64,000 nucleotides of DNA from Xanthobacter oligotrophicus (lineage in GTDB: Bacteria > Pseudomonadota > Alphaproteobacteria > Rhizobiales > Xanthobacteraceae): contig NZ_VTTL01000003.1 in NCBI RefSeq assembly GCF_008364685.1, positions 1-64,000 on the forward strand, in the 5' to 3' direction. Under the pieces are notes generated by a model. The model did no database searches. It worked only from the letters and a program-made list of their open reading frames with translations, and was not told the origin of the DNA. Position 1 is the stretch's first letter, and every line of letters begins with the position of its first letter. A program made the translations under genes and the position numbers. Positions 25,746 through 35,214 of this stretch are shown here, piece after piece.

Positions 25746-26651
25746 ATGAATGGACCCATGCGCTTCGACCTCCGCCACGTCCGTGCCTTCGTCCTCCTGT
25801 CGGAGGAACTGCACTTCAGCCGCGCCGCCCAGCGCGCCCACATGACCCAGCCGGCCATGAGCCGCCTCATCCGCGACCTGGAAGAGGACGTGGGCGTGCC
25901 CCTCATCGCCCGCACCACCCGGTCGGTGGAATTGACTGAGGCCGGCAAGGCCTTCCTCGCCGACGGCCGCGCCGCCCTGGAGCGGCTGGAGCGCGCTGTC
26001 ACCAATGCCCGCCGCACCGCCAGCGGCGAGGTGGGCCTGCTGCGCATCGGCTACATGGACTTCGCCATCAACGGTCGGCTGCCGGAATTCCTGAGCGCCT
26101 TCAGTCGCTACCGGCCGGAGATCCGGCTGGAGATCTCGTTCATCCCCACCTTCAAGCAGCAGGAGGCGCTGCTGGCGGAGCGCATCGACATCGGCTTCAT
26201 GATCGGCCCGTTCGAGGAGCCGAGCATGGAGAGCTACACCTTCGACGACAACCGCTACGTGGCGCTGCTGCCCATCACCCACCCGCTCTCGAACGTGCGC
26301 ACCCTGCGCCTCTCGGACCTTGCGGACCAACCCTTCGTGCTCGGCTCGGGCGAGAACTGGGGCGCCTTCCGCAATGCCTTCTTCTCCATCTGCCACCGCG
26401 CCGGCTTCACCCCGCGGATCGCGCAGGAGGCCTCGTCCTCGGAAGGCATTTTCGGGCTGGTGGCGGCGGGGGCCGGGGTCTCGGTCTATGCCAGCTGCGT
26501 GCGCAACCTGCAGCGGCGCGGCATCGTCATCCGCGATCTCGATGACGTGTCGGAAAAAATCGTCACCGTCGCCGCCTGGGCGACGCCGGTGCATTCGCCA
26601 GCGGTCTCCATCTTCACCAATTTCCTGCTGCGGGTATGGGGCAGCATGTAG
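25746..26651 (+). CDS. LysR-family transcriptional regulator
   Basis: A 301-residue regulator with a winged helix-turn-helix (about 6-65: LRHVRAFVLLSEELHFSRAAQRAHMTQPAMSRLIRDLEEDVGVPLIARTTR spread over that span) and a C-terminal periplasmic-binding-like effector domain (about 95-295). It is divergent from the ten-gene amidase/ABC operon, the usual arrangement for a LysR regulator and its target. ATGs at 25746 and 25758 are both plausible starts. The inducer is unknown; an imported carbamoyl or methyl amino acid is a reasonable guess. Confidence 0.9.
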   Translation: MNGPMRFDLRHVRAFVLLSEELHFSRAAQRAHMTQPAMSRLIRDLEEDVGVPLIARTTRSVELTEAGKAFLADGRAALERLERAVTNARRTASGEVGLLRIGYMDFAINGRLPEFLSAFSRYRPEIRLEISFIPTFKQQEALLAERIDIGFMIGPFEEPSMESYTFDDNRYVALLPITHPLSNVRTLRLSDLADQPFVLGSGENWGAFRNAFFSICHRAGFTPRIAQEASSSEGIFGLVAAGAGVSVYASCVRNLQRRGIVIRDLDDVSEKIVTVAAWATPVHSPAVSIFTNFLLRVWGSM

Positions 26652-26695
26652 CCGCCGCTCCGCCCCGAACCCGGCCATTCCAGCCGGATACCGGA

Positions 26696-28459
26696 TCAAC
26701 CGGACGTGGGATAGAGCGGCTGGAGGCCGCGGGCCTTGCGCCCGTTACGCGTCTTCGCGGCGCGCCGTTCGGCGGCAAGGGCCTTGCACAAGGCGCGCCC
26801 ATCCCACTCCGCTGCACCACCCGCATACAGGTGCTGGTTCAGTTCCGCCACCGCCTGCCCCATCTCATGGGTACGCGGCGTCTCACCGCCCGTCCCGCCC
26901 ATGGCGCGGGCGAAGACGAGCCAGGCGCGGTGGGCGGCGGCGGCATCGTTGCTGCGACAGGCAGCATCGAGCGCCCGCGCCGCCGCCTCCACATCCAGGA
27001 GCGCCAACGCCGGCCGTCCGGCCATTCGGCCGCGACCGACCGGCCGGACAGCTCCGGGATAGGTCGGGTCCGGCGCACGCTCGGCCACCACCGGGCGCCG
27101 CCGGCGCCCGCTGTAAAACACGGTTCCGGCCACCAGCACGGTCACGGCCAGCACGGCCAGCACGTCGCGCACGCTCCAGCCGCCCTGCGGTGCATCGGCG
27201 GCCGGCGACGGCGCCGGCACGGCAACGGGAGAGGCGGGCGCCCGCGGCGCGCTGCCGTCGGCGGACGCCGCCACCGTGAGGGTCACGGCCGGCAGGGTGG
27301 CGGTCTCGGCGCGGTTTGCCACCACGTTCCACCAGGGCACGGAGATGGCCGGCAACGTCACCGTTCCGGCGCGCGTGGGCACCACGGAGACGCGCGTCTC
27401 CACCACGGCGCCGATGCCGCCGTCCACCGACGTGGCCTCAGGCTTGTCCTCGTCGGCATATTGGCGGACCCCGTCCACCTCCGGCGCCGCGAGCGGCGGC
27501 AACTGGCCGGGGCTCGCGCCCTTCACCTCCAGGCGCAGGGTGCGCACCAGCGCGCCGCCGACCTTGGCTTCGCCCGGCGGACGCGACCAGCTTTCCCGCA
27601 AGGTCACGGAGCGGGCCGGCAGGAACCAGCCGGTGACGCCGGCGGGGCGCGGGCGCACCTCCACCTCCACCGGGTTGGAATAGACCGTGACCTTGCGTCC
27701 GGCATTGAAGCCGCCGCCGAGCCACGGCATGGCCGGCCGCCCCAGCGTGCGGGCCTGCTCCTGCGCGCCCGGCGGCGAGGTGGGGAGGGAGGCCTTGAGC
27801 GCCACCGAGGGGATCTGGATCGTCCCTGTGCGCTGGGGCCGCATGGTGTAGCGCAGTTCCACGACGCGGAAGCGCTGGCGGCCGAACACGCGGGAATAGG
27901 TCTTCAGCCCGCCTTCTGGGGTGAAGGAGGCGCCATCGGCCTCCGGCTGTCCCGCCGTCGCCTCCAGCGCGCCGACGCGGTCGAACATCCGCACTACCAC
28001 CGGGATCTCGCTCTGGAGGAAGAACGGCGGGGTGCCCTGCACGTCCACCGCCAGCGAGAGCGGCTCGTCGTCGGGCGGCGCGATGGCCGCACCGGGAGCA
28101 ATGGTGAGATCGATGGGCGCGCTCGCCTCCCCTCCGACGGAGAGGGCGGGAATGGTGAGACGGCCCGGGTGCTTCGCCACCAGGGTCAGCACCCATTCGT
28201 TCACCTCGACCCGTTGTCCCGCCACGGTGTCCATGCGGCTGCGCTTGCGCCGGTCGAGGATCTCGAAATCCTTCGACAGGGGGGTGACGTTCGGAGGTTC
28301 CAGGCTGTCGCGACCGGCCAGGCTCAGGACCAGCTCGAAGGGCTCGCCCTGGTCGGTGGGCAGCCGCTCGATGCTCGCCTTGAAGGCGCCGGCGAAAAGC
28401 GGCGTCGCCGCGACAAGCGCAACCAGCAGGAGGGCGAGGCGCAGCACGGCGTGGATCAT
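26696..28459 (-). CDS. BatD-family membrane protein
   Basis: A 587-residue protein of the BatD (aerotolerance operon) type. It has a signal peptide (about 1-23), a long beta-rich periplasmic part (about 24-425: IERLPTDQGEPFELVLSLAG and repeated immunoglobulin-like segments), a membrane helix near 435-455 (VRDVLAVLAVTVLVAGTVFY) and a C-terminal cytoplasmic helical region. It overlaps the preceding VWA/TPR gene by four bases and is the last gene of the MoxR operon. Bat proteins are thought to form a membrane scaffold used by MoxR-type ATPases. The client here is unknown. Confidence 0.87.
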   Translation of the reverse strand: MIHAVLRLALLLVALVAATPLFAGAFKASIERLPTDQGEPFELVLSLAGRDSLEPPNVTPLSKDFEILDRRKRSRMDTVAGQRVEVNEWVLTLVAKHPGRLTIPALSVGGEASAPIDLTIAPGAAIAPPDDEPLSLAVDVQGTPPFFLQSEIPVVVRMFDRVGALEATAGQPEADGASFTPEGGLKTYSRVFGRQRFRVVELRYTMRPQRTGTIQIPSVALKASLPTSPPGAQEQARTLGRPAMPWLGGGFNAGRKVTVYSNPVEVEVRPRPAGVTGWFLPARSVTLRESWSRPPGEAKVGGALVRTLRLEVKGASPGQLPPLAAPEVDGVRQYADEDKPEATSVDGGIGAVVETRVSVVPTRAGTVTLPAISVPWWNVVANRAETATLPAVTLTVAASADGSAPRAPASPVAVPAPSPAADAPQGGWSVRDVLAVLAVTVLVAGTVFYSGRRRRPVVAERAPDPTYPGAVRPVGRGRMAGRPALALLDVEAAARALDAACRSNDAAAAHRAWLVFARAMGGTGGETPRTHEMGQAVAELNQHLYAGGAAEWDGRALCKALAAERRAAKTRNGRKARGLQPLYPTSG

Positions 28460-30531
28460 GGCTCGCCCTCCACCTGGACGTTCACGGGACCGCCCATGTA
28501 GCGCGCGCGGATGCGGGCGCGCAGCAGGCCGCCGGGATCGTCCGGCACCTGGCGCAGCGCCTGCTCGCGGCTCTGCTCGTCATCGGACAGCGACTGCGCG
28601 GGCATCTTGCCCTCCTTGCCGCCCGGCGGCGGGGGCGCAGCGGCGGTCGGCACCACCTGGGTGGGGCCGGGCGGCGGAGGCTCGAACGCCTTGTTTGCGT
28701 CCCGGCTGTCGTGCGGCACATCGGGCGCGCCCTGCGGCAAAGGCGGGGGCGGCGCGGCGGCAGCCGGCGGGGCGGGCGGGTTCGCCTGTGGCGCCGGCTG
28801 GGGCTGGGGCGGCTCGGCCGGCGGCTGCGGGGCAGCGGCGATCTCGGGCGGCCGGCGCGGCGGCAGCGGCGCAGGTGCAGGAGGCGGCCCGAATGGCTGC
28901 GACGCGCCTCCCGCCGACTGCGGATCGCCCTTGTCGGGCTCGCCGGGCTTGTCCTTCTGCGGGTCCGCGCCGGCCTTGCCTGCATCCGGCTTCGTATTGT
29001 CCGGCTTGGCCGGATCGGGCTTTGCAGGATCAGGTTTGGCGGGATCGGGTTTCGCCGGATCAGACTTGGAAGGGTCGGACTTGGAAGGGTCGGACTTGTT
29101 CGGATCCGGCTTACTGGGATCGGATTTCCCCGAATCAGACTTGCCGCCGCCTCCCCCGCCGCCGCCGGAGTTGCCCTTGTCCTTCTTCTGGTCGTTCTTC
29201 TTCTTGCGGGCGTCGAGAATGCCTTGCACCAGATCCCGGTTGAACTTGGCATCGGCGTCGGCGGGGTCGACCTTGAGGGCGGCGTCGTAGGCGGCGACGG
29301 CCTCCTCCAGCCGGTCGGAACGGGCCAGCGCGTTGCCCCGGTTGTAGTCGGCGCCCGGAATGCCCGCATAGGCCGCGGCGGCGGCCGCATGGTCGCCAGC
29401 CTTGTAGCGGGCGGCCGCCTGCCAGGCCGGGTCCTCGAAGCGCTGGGCGGCGGCCCCGTAGTCGCCGGCGCTGAAGGCCGAGGCGCCCTGCTGGTCGGGC
29501 CGCGCCCACAAATCATCCCACGTCCCCGCCGCCGCCGGAGGAGGCGCGAACACGGCCGGCAGGGCGGCGAGAAGCAGCACCGCGATCCACCCCCGGCGGA
29601 AGGCGAAGGGCGCCAGCAGCACGGCGATGAGGAGCACGAACGGCCCCATGTCCGCCCAAACATCCGCCGTGAAGCCATCCTGGTCGGCCGGCGGCGCCGT
29701 GGCGGAGGCGCTCGTCAGCGGCAGGGTGCTCTCCAGGTCGCTGTCGTCCGCGGTGAGGCGGGAGAAGCTGCCGCGCCCGGCAACCGCGAGGGCGGAGAGG
29801 CCCGCCGCATCCAGAGGCGCAGCCCCGTCCGCACCGGACGCGCCGACGCCGATCACATTGACCTTGAAGCCCGCCGCCGCAGCCGCCCTGGCCGCCGCCT
29901 GCGCCTTCTGCGGGTCATCCCCCGCACTGTCCGCCAGAATGAGGATGCGCCCGCTGGAAGCGCCCGCGCCCTTCAGAAGCTCCACCCCCTTCTCGATGGC
30001 GAGGTCGGTGCGCGCCGGGCCGCCGCGCATCAGGTTGGTGGCGAGGTCCGGCAGCATCTGGCCCACCACGCGGGCGTCCTGCGTGAGCGGTGCGGCGGTG
30101 AAGGGAATGTCGGCATAGACCACCAGCGCCACCTCGCCGCCGCGCATGCGCGCGAGCACGTCCGCCACCTTGTAGCGGGCGGCGGCAAGACGGGTGGGGC
30201 TGGCATCGCTGGCGCCCATGGAGCGGGTGAGGCTGAGCGCCACCACCACGGGTTCAAGCCGCCCGCCCGCCGGCTGCGGCAGCTTCTCCCATGTGGGCCC
30301 GGCCATGGCGAGGATGGCCGCGACCCAACCCACCAGCAGGAGCGCGATCGGCCAGTGGCCCGTCTGTCGGCCCCCCGACGCGGCGAGATGGACGAGCAGA
30401 TGGGGATCCACCACCCGCGACCAGTCATTCGCGCCCTGGTTCAGCCTGCGCCACAGCAGCGCTGCCAGTACAGCCGCCGGCAGCAGGGCCAGCAGCCATT
30501 CGGGCCGCAGGAGATGGAAGCTCGCCGGCAT
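28456..30531 (-). CDS. VWA-TPR membrane protein (BatB/BatC-like fusion)
   Basis: A 691-residue protein. Membrane helices lie near 12-28 and 62-77, then a von Willebrand A domain (about 92-280), another helix pair near 305-345, a TPR-like unit (YNRGNALARSDRLEEAVAAYDAALKVDPADADAKFNRDL as a span near 430-468), and a long low-complexity tail of DPAKP-type repeats and polyproline. The VWA metal site is degenerate: the usual D-x-S-x-S reads S100-L-T102-R-S104 (VVVALSLTRSMG). It starts in a TGATG junction with the upstream VWA gene. It combines in one chain what are BatB and BatC in other bacteria. Confidence 0.87.
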   Translation of the reverse strand: MPASFHLLRPEWLLALLPAAVLAALLWRRLNQGANDWSRVVDPHLLVHLAASGGRQTGHWPIALLLVGWVAAILAMAGPTWEKLPQPAGGRLEPVVVALSLTRSMGASDASPTRLAAARYKVADVLARMRGGEVALVVYADIPFTAAPLTQDARVVGQMLPDLATNLMRGGPARTDLAIEKGVELLKGAGASSGRILILADSAGDDPQKAQAAARAAAAAGFKVNVIGVGASGADGAAPLDAAGLSALAVAGRGSFSRLTADDSDLESTLPLTSASATAPPADQDGFTADVWADMGPFVLLIAVLLAPFAFRRGWIAVLLLAALPAVFAPPPAAAGTWDDLWARPDQQGASAFSAGDYGAAAQRFEDPAWQAAARYKAGDHAAAAAAYAGIPGADYNRGNALARSDRLEEAVAAYDAALKVDPADADAKFNRDLVQGILDARKKKNDQKKDKGNSGGGGGGGGKSDSGKSDPSKPDPNKSDPSKSDPSKSDPAKPDPAKPDPAKPDPAKPDNTKPDAGKAGADPQKDKPGEPDKGDPQSAGGASQPFGPPPAPAPLPPRRPPEIAAAPQPPAEPPQPQPAPQANPPAPPAAAAPPPPLPQGAPDVPHDSRDANKAFEPPPPGPTQVVPTAAAPPPPGGKEGKMPAQSLSDDEQSREQALRQVPDDPGGLLRARIRARYMGGPVNVQVEGEP
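28987..29143. repeat. Imperfect 15-bp tandem repeats inside the VWA-TPR gene
   Basis: About ten 15-bp units encode alternating SDPSK, PDPNK and PDPAK pentapeptides on the minus strand. Adjacent units are close to identical in places (gacttggaagggtcg twice). The array is in frame, so copy-number change would lengthen or shorten the linker without breaking the protein. Confidence 0.8.
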
Positions 30532-31562
30532 CAGGCGGAGCCCTCCACGCGGGTCGGCTCGCCCCCACCCGCCGGGCGGCGCAGGGGCAGATGCGTCAGC
30601 AGCAGGGTCGAGAGGAGGAAGCTCAACAGCAGAGCCGCCCCGAGCGGCCAGTAGAACAAGGCGATGGTAGGACGCACATATTGCGGGTCCCCGGCCACCG
30701 GCTCGAGACGGTCGATGTCGGCATAGATGGCGGCGAGGCCCTTGTCGTTCCGGGCGCGGAAATACTGGCCGCCGGTGAGGCCCGCGATCTTCTTCAGCGC
30801 CTCCTCGTCGAGGTCGCCGGACGGGTTCATGGGCGCGCCGGGCATGAAATCCATCGCGTCGGCGCCGACACCGATGGTGTGGATGCGCACATTCTCCTTC
30901 GCCGCGATGGCCGCCGCCTCCATGGGGTCGAGTACGCCGGAGGTGTTGGCACCGTCGGTGAGCAGGATCAGCACCCGATCCTTCGCCGGCCGGTCGCGCA
31001 GGGTCTTCACCGCAAGGCCGATGGCATCGCCGATGGAGGTGTTGCGGCCGGTCATGCCGATCGAGGCCTCGGCGAGGAGCTGGCGCACCACGGTGCGGTC
31101 GAGCGTCAGCGGCGCCTGCACATAGGCCCGCGTGCTGAACAGGATGAGGCCGATGCGGTCGCCGGTGCGGCGGGCGATGAAGTCGTCCGCCACGCGCTTG
31201 ACCACCTGCAGCCGGTTCGCCGGCACGCCGGACTGGACCAGGTCCGGCGACGACATGGAGGCGGAAAGGTCCACCGCCAGCATCATCTCGCGCCCCTCCA
31301 CGGGAATGGCGACGGGCGTGCCCACATAGACCGGCCGCGCGGCGGCGATGACCAGCAGAGTCCAGATGAAGGCGAGCGTCGCCAGCCGCAGCCGGCTGAA
31401 GCGGGGGCGGCCAGCGGCGACGAGGCCGGCGCGGGCGAGCTCGGCAAAGAACGGCAGGCGCAGGGCACCGGCCCGCCGCTCCGGCGCGCGCGGCAGCAGC
31501 AGCCGGATGAGGAACGGCAGCGGAAGCAGCGCCAGCACGAAGGGCCATTGCAGGGTGATCAT
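30531..31562 (-). CDS. VWA-domain membrane protein (BatA-like)
   Basis: A 343-residue protein with an N-terminal pair of membrane helices (about 5-22 and 60-78), a VWA domain (about 90-290) and a C-terminal helix near 310-330. The metal-ion-dependent adhesion site is intact (D98-L-S100-A-S102 in LAVDLSASMSSPD, plus the TGRNTSIGDAIG threonine and LLTDGANTSG). It starts in an ATGA overlap with the DUF4381 gene and ends in a TGATG junction with the next VWA gene. It is the metal-competent partner of the degenerate VWA protein downstream. Confidence 0.9.
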   Translation of the reverse strand: MITLQWPFVLALLPLPFLIRLLLPRAPERRAGALRLPFFAELARAGLVAAGRPRFSRLRLATLAFIWTLLVIAAARPVYVGTPVAIPVEGREMMLAVDLSASMSSPDLVQSGVPANRLQVVKRVADDFIARRTGDRIGLILFSTRAYVQAPLTLDRTVVRQLLAEASIGMTGRNTSIGDAIGLAVKTLRDRPAKDRVLILLTDGANTSGVLDPMEAAAIAAKENVRIHTIGVGADAMDFMPGAPMNPSGDLDEEALKKIAGLTGGQYFRARNDKGLAAIYADIDRLEPVAGDPQYVRPTIALFYWPLGAALLLSFLLSTLLLTHLPLRRPAGGGEPTRVEGSA

Positions 31563-32137
31563 GCGCGCGCCCTGATCCAGCGCCGCACGGCGGTGACAAA
31601 GGCCTTTGGCGCGATCCCGGCATCGGGGGCGGCGGCCGGCGGGTAATAGGGCGCGCGGGCGAGGAAGGCGGCCTCGGCAACGCCGAAGCCGGCCTTGCCG
31701 GCCACGAGCACCCGCGTCCACGCCTCCCCGGTGAGAGCCGTGGCCTCATCCCCGGACTGGGCGCGCACGAGCCGGCGCAGCACGCCGGAGGCCGCCACGG
31801 CGATGGTCTGGGCATCGGGAAGGCCATCGCGGCCGCCAGCCCCCGCGAGCGTCGCCTCGAACTCCTTCAAAGCCTTGTAGGCGAGGGTCTGCCGCCAGCG
31901 CCATTCGCGAATGGCGAGCACCACCCCCACCAGCAGGACCAGGCCCGCCAGCGCGTACCAGCCGGGCGCGGGTGGCCAGAACGGCACGTCCGGCGGCAGG
32001 TGGATATCGCGCAGGGTGGCAAGCTGTTCCTCAAGCGAGGGAGCGGCCGGGGCGTCGGGGATCTTTCCCCCCGGCGTCAGGAAATCCGGGGTCGAGAAAT
32101 CCGGCGCGGAGGGAGCGGTCGTGGTGGGAGACGTCAT
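31559..32137 (-). CDS. DUF4381 membrane protein
   Basis: A 192-residue protein with a proline-rich N-terminus, one membrane helix (about 57-78: GWYALAGLVLLVGVVLAIREW) and a cytoplasmic helical domain ending VRRWIRARA. DUF4381 proteins are regular members of MoxR-DUF58-VWA operons. It overlaps the DUF58 gene upstream and the BatA-like gene downstream by four bases each. Its role is probably structural, linking the VWA proteins to the complex. Confidence 0.85.
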   Translation of the reverse strand: MTSPTTTAPSAPDFSTPDFLTPGGKIPDAPAAPSLEEQLATLRDIHLPPDVPFWPPAPGWYALAGLVLLVGVVLAIREWRWRQTLAYKALKEFEATLAGAGGRDGLPDAQTIAVAASGVLRRLVRAQSGDEATALTGEAWTRVLVAGKAGFGVAEAAFLARAPYYPPAAAPDAGIAPKAFVTAVRRWIRARA

Positions 32138-33093
32138 GCCGACGCACGCCCCATTGCCCGCCGACCCGCCGATTGCAGCGGCCGCAGCCGCTCGGGATGC
32201 AGCACGTCCGCCGGATCGCTGCCGGTCTCAAGGTCGAGGAAGGTCATACCGCGCTCGCGGCAGATCCGCTCGACCCCATCGTGTCGCGCGGCGAAGCGCT
32301 GGGCGTAGGCGGCCCGCAGCGCTGCCCGCTCCGCATCGAGCCGCGCCACCGCCACCCCGTCGGTGACCGGATAGAGACCGGGGTCCGGCATCTGCGCCTC
32401 CAGCCGATCGAACACGAACAGGCAGGTGACGTGGTTGTCCACCGCGAGCCGCTCCACCTCGCGCACCGCATGGGCGTCGAAATCGGCAAAGTCGGTGACG
32501 AGGAAAACGAGGGTGCCGGGCCGCGCCAGCGCACGGGTTCGCGCCAAGGCTTCCGCCAGCGTGGGGCCCGCGCCCTCCGGTCCCACCCGCTCGGCGGTGG
32601 CGTCGGCCACGGCGCGCACGAAATTCAGGATCCGCCTGCGGCTGCGCTCCGGCCGGAAGGCACTGACGCCGGACGGCGCCAGTACCACGCCGCCCACCCG
32701 GTCGCCGCCGGCGATGCCGACCCAGGTGAGGATGGCCGCCGCCTGCGCCGCCAGCACCGACTTGAAACTGCCCCGCGTGCCGAAGCGCATGGGCGCGCGG
32801 GCGTCGGCGAGGATCAGGACCGGGCGCTCGCGCTCCTCCTGGAACAGCTTGGTGTGGGTCCGACCGGTGCGGGCGGTGACGCGCCAGTCGATGGTGCGCA
32901 CATCATCGCCGGGATGGTAGGCACGCACCTCGTCGAATTCCATGCCGCGGCCGCGGAAGGACGAGCGGTGGCCGCCGAACTGGTGGGTCCGCACCTTGCC
33001 GCCGGGCGCAAAGCCGCCGCCGCCACGCGGGCGCGCGGCCACCAGCTCCGGCAGGCGGGCGACGATGCCCTTCAACGGATCCTTTTCCGACAT
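32134..33093 (-). CDS. DUF58 domain-containing protein
   Basis: A 319-residue cytoplasmic protein. The DUF58 signature is GRGMEFDEVRAYHPGDDVRTIDWRVTARTGRTHTKLFQEERERPVLILAD across about residues 49-98; the following part has a VWA-like fold (FLVTDFADFD). It is 15 bases after moxR and overlaps the DUF4381 gene by four. DUF58 proteins are close operon partners of MoxR ATPases and probably act as adaptors. Confidence 0.9.
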   Translation of the reverse strand: MSEKDPLKGIVARLPELVAARPRGGGGFAPGGKVRTHQFGGHRSSFRGRGMEFDEVRAYHPGDDVRTIDWRVTARTGRTHTKLFQEERERPVLILADARAPMRFGTRGSFKSVLAAQAAAILTWVGIAGGDRVGGVVLAPSGVSAFRPERSRRRILNFVRAVADATAERVGPEGAGPTLAEALARTRALARPGTLVFLVTDFADFDAHAVREVERLAVDNHVTCLFVFDRLEAQMPDPGLYPVTDGVAVARLDAERAALRAAYAQRFAARHDGVERICRERGMTFLDLETGSDPADVLHPERLRPLQSAGRRAMGRASA

Positions 33094-33107
33094 GGCGGTC
33101 CGCGACC

Positions 33108-34169
33108 TCAGCCCACCGGCACCCGGGCGATGAGGAGGTCGATGAAATCGTCGCTCGTCACCCCGTCCGCCTCGGCCTCGAAGGTCATGAGCACGCGGTG
33201 GCGCAGCACCGGCTTCAGCACGGCCTGCAAGTCCTCCGGCACCACATAGTCGCGCTTGCGCCGCCAGGCATGGGCGCGGGCGCAGCGGTCGAGGGCGATG
33301 GTGCCGCGCGGACTGGCGCCGAAGCTCACCAGCCCCTCGAGGTCGGCACCGTAAATCTCGGGATGGCGGGTCGCCTGCACCATCTGGAGCAGATATTCCT
33401 CCACCGGCTCGGCCATATGCACGGCCGCCACCGCGCGCCGGGCGGCGAACACCACCTCCTGCGGCAGGGGCGGGCCGAAGTCCGGCGCCACGCCCCGCGC
33501 CTCTCCGCGCACCAAGCGCAGGATCTCGCGCTCGGCGGCGATATCGGGGAAATCGATGCGCACGTGCAGCAGGAAGCGGTCGAGCTGGGCCTCGGGCAGG
33601 GGGTAGGTGCCCTCCTGCTCGATGGGATTCTGCGTGGCCATCACCATGAACAGGTCGTCGAGGCGGTAGGTTTTGCCGCCCACCGTCACCTGCCGCTCTG
33701 CCATGGCCTCCAGCAGGGCCGACTGGACCTTGGCCGGGGCGCGATTGATCTCGTCGGCGAGGATGAAATTGTGGAATACCGGCCCCTTCTGGAACCGGAA
33801 GGTGCCATCCTCGGGCCGGTAGATGTCGGTGCCGGTAAGATCGGAGGGCAGAAGGTCCGGCGTGAACTGGATGCGCTGGTCGCTCAGGTCGATGGCGCGG
33901 GCCAACGCCTTGATGGCCTTGGTCTTGGCAAGGCCGGGCGCGCCCTCCACCAGAAGGTGGCCGTCGGCCAGCACGGCGATGAGCAGCAATTCCACGAAGG
34001 CCGGCTGGCCAAGGATGCAGGCGTTCATATAAGCGGCGAGATCGTCGAACGCCCGATCGAGCCCGGCACTGTCATGAGCCCCACGCTCATGAACGGCACG
34101 ATCCGCCACGGGGGGCCGCGCCCGGGCAAAGGCACCTTCCAGGAAACTGGCGTCACGGCTTGTCGTCAT
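33108..34169 (-). CDS. MoxR-family AAA+ ATPase
   Basis: A 353-residue AAA+ protein. Walker A is VEGAPGLAKTKAIKALA (about 75-91), Walker B FILADEINRAPAKVQSALLEAM, sensor 1 VMATQNPIEQEGTYPLPEAQLDRFL, and the lid domain covers about 250-353. MoxR proteins are chaperone-like ATPases that assemble or activate metal enzymes or membrane complexes. It is the first gene of the six-gene operon (moxR, DUF58, DUF4381, two VWA genes, batD). The preceding 270 bases, up to the divergent methyltransferase gene, must hold its promoter. Confidence 0.93.
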   Translation of the reverse strand: MTTSRDASFLEGAFARARPPVADRAVHERGAHDSAGLDRAFDDLAAYMNACILGQPAFVELLLIAVLADGHLLVEGAPGLAKTKAIKALARAIDLSDQRIQFTPDLLPSDLTGTDIYRPEDGTFRFQKGPVFHNFILADEINRAPAKVQSALLEAMAERQVTVGGKTYRLDDLFMVMATQNPIEQEGTYPLPEAQLDRFLLHVRIDFPDIAAEREILRLVRGEARGVAPDFGPPLPQEVVFAARRAVAAVHMAEPVEEYLLQMVQATRHPEIYGADLEGLVSFGASPRGTIALDRCARAHAWRRKRDYVVPEDLQAVLKPVLRHRVLMTFEAEADGVTSDDFIDLLIARVPVG

Positions 34170-34439
34170 GAAAGAAGGGTTCCGGTCTCGCGCTGGCTTT
34201 GGTTCCTTATATCGCCGCGGATGCGTGATCGCACATTATCTCGCATTCATTTTTCAACCCGCGGGGGGCGCCAGGCCATGTCCCGGCCGGGCTGGGCACC
34301 AAAAATGCGCCCTGCCCCGCTGCGGCGGATGGAGGCATGGGCGACGGTTGAGCCCTAGAGCCCCACCGGCCAAGATGGCGCCCGCCAGCCCCCTGCCCCA
34401 TCGGCCCCGGGCGCCCTGACGCAGCGGAGAACTAGCCCC

Positions 34440-35087
34440 TTGCCCGATCCGTCCCCCGACGCGCGCCGCTCCGCCCCGGCGGTCGCGCGCAACCGCGAGC
34501 CCATCGCCGCCCAGTTGCTCCAGCTTCTGCCCGCGAGCGGGCTGGTGCTGGAGATCGCCAGCGGCACCGGCGAGCACGCGGTGTATTTCGCCCGAAAGAT
34601 GCCGCATATCATCTGGCAACCCTCCGACCCTTCCCCCGAGGCGCGGGCCTCCATCGCCGCCTGGACCGCCGCGGAACGCCTTGCCAACGTGCGCCCGCCC
34701 CTCGCCCTGGATGCCGCCGCCGCGGACTGGCCGGTGGGGAAGGTGGATGCGGTGGTATGCGTCAACATGATCCACATCAGCCCGTGGGAGGCGACCGAAG
34801 GGCTCATGCGCGGCGCCGGTGCCCGCCTGCCGCCGGACGGCGTGCTGTTCGCCTATGGCGCGTTCCTGCAGGACGGCGTGCCCACTGCCCCCAGCAACGT
34901 GGCCTTCGACGCCGACCTGAAGCGGCAGGACCCGCGCTTCGGCCTGCGCCACCTTCACGACGTGGCCGCCTGCGCCGCGAAGAACGGCCTCGCCCTCGCG
35001 CGGGTGGTCGAGATGCCGTCCAACAACCTGTCACTTGTATTCCGTAAGGTCATGGCGGTTTCGCCCGGCACCGGCGCTGTGCCATAG
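34440..35087 (+). CDS. DUF938 family class I methyltransferase-like protein
   Basis: A 215-residue protein of the DUF938 family, with the SAM-binding motif LVLEIASGTGEHAVYFARKMP (about 37-57) followed by WQPSDPSPEARASI and AVVCVNMIHISPWEAT. The TTG start at 34440 has GGAGAA at 34426-34431. No better ATG exists upstream. It probably methylates a small molecule, but no substrate is known. It is divergent from moxR. Confidence 0.87.
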   Translation: MPDPSPDARRSAPAVARNREPIAAQLLQLLPASGLVLEIASGTGEHAVYFARKMPHIIWQPSDPSPEARASIAAWTAAERLANVRPPLALDAAAADWPVGKVDAVVCVNMIHISPWEATEGLMRGAGARLPPDGVLFAYGAFLQDGVPTAPSNVAFDADLKRQDPRFGLRHLHDVAACAAKNGLALARVVEMPSNNLSLVFRKVMAVSPGTGAVP

Positions 35088-35214
35088 TCGGGCACCGCAC
35101 GGCCGGAACCGGATTGGGGTGAGCCAGACTCACCGCAATCTGCTATCAGGACCGGGCCGGATCTTCCGCTCGATGCCCCTTCCGCTGGATGCCCCTTCCG
35201 CTCGAGGACCCTTC

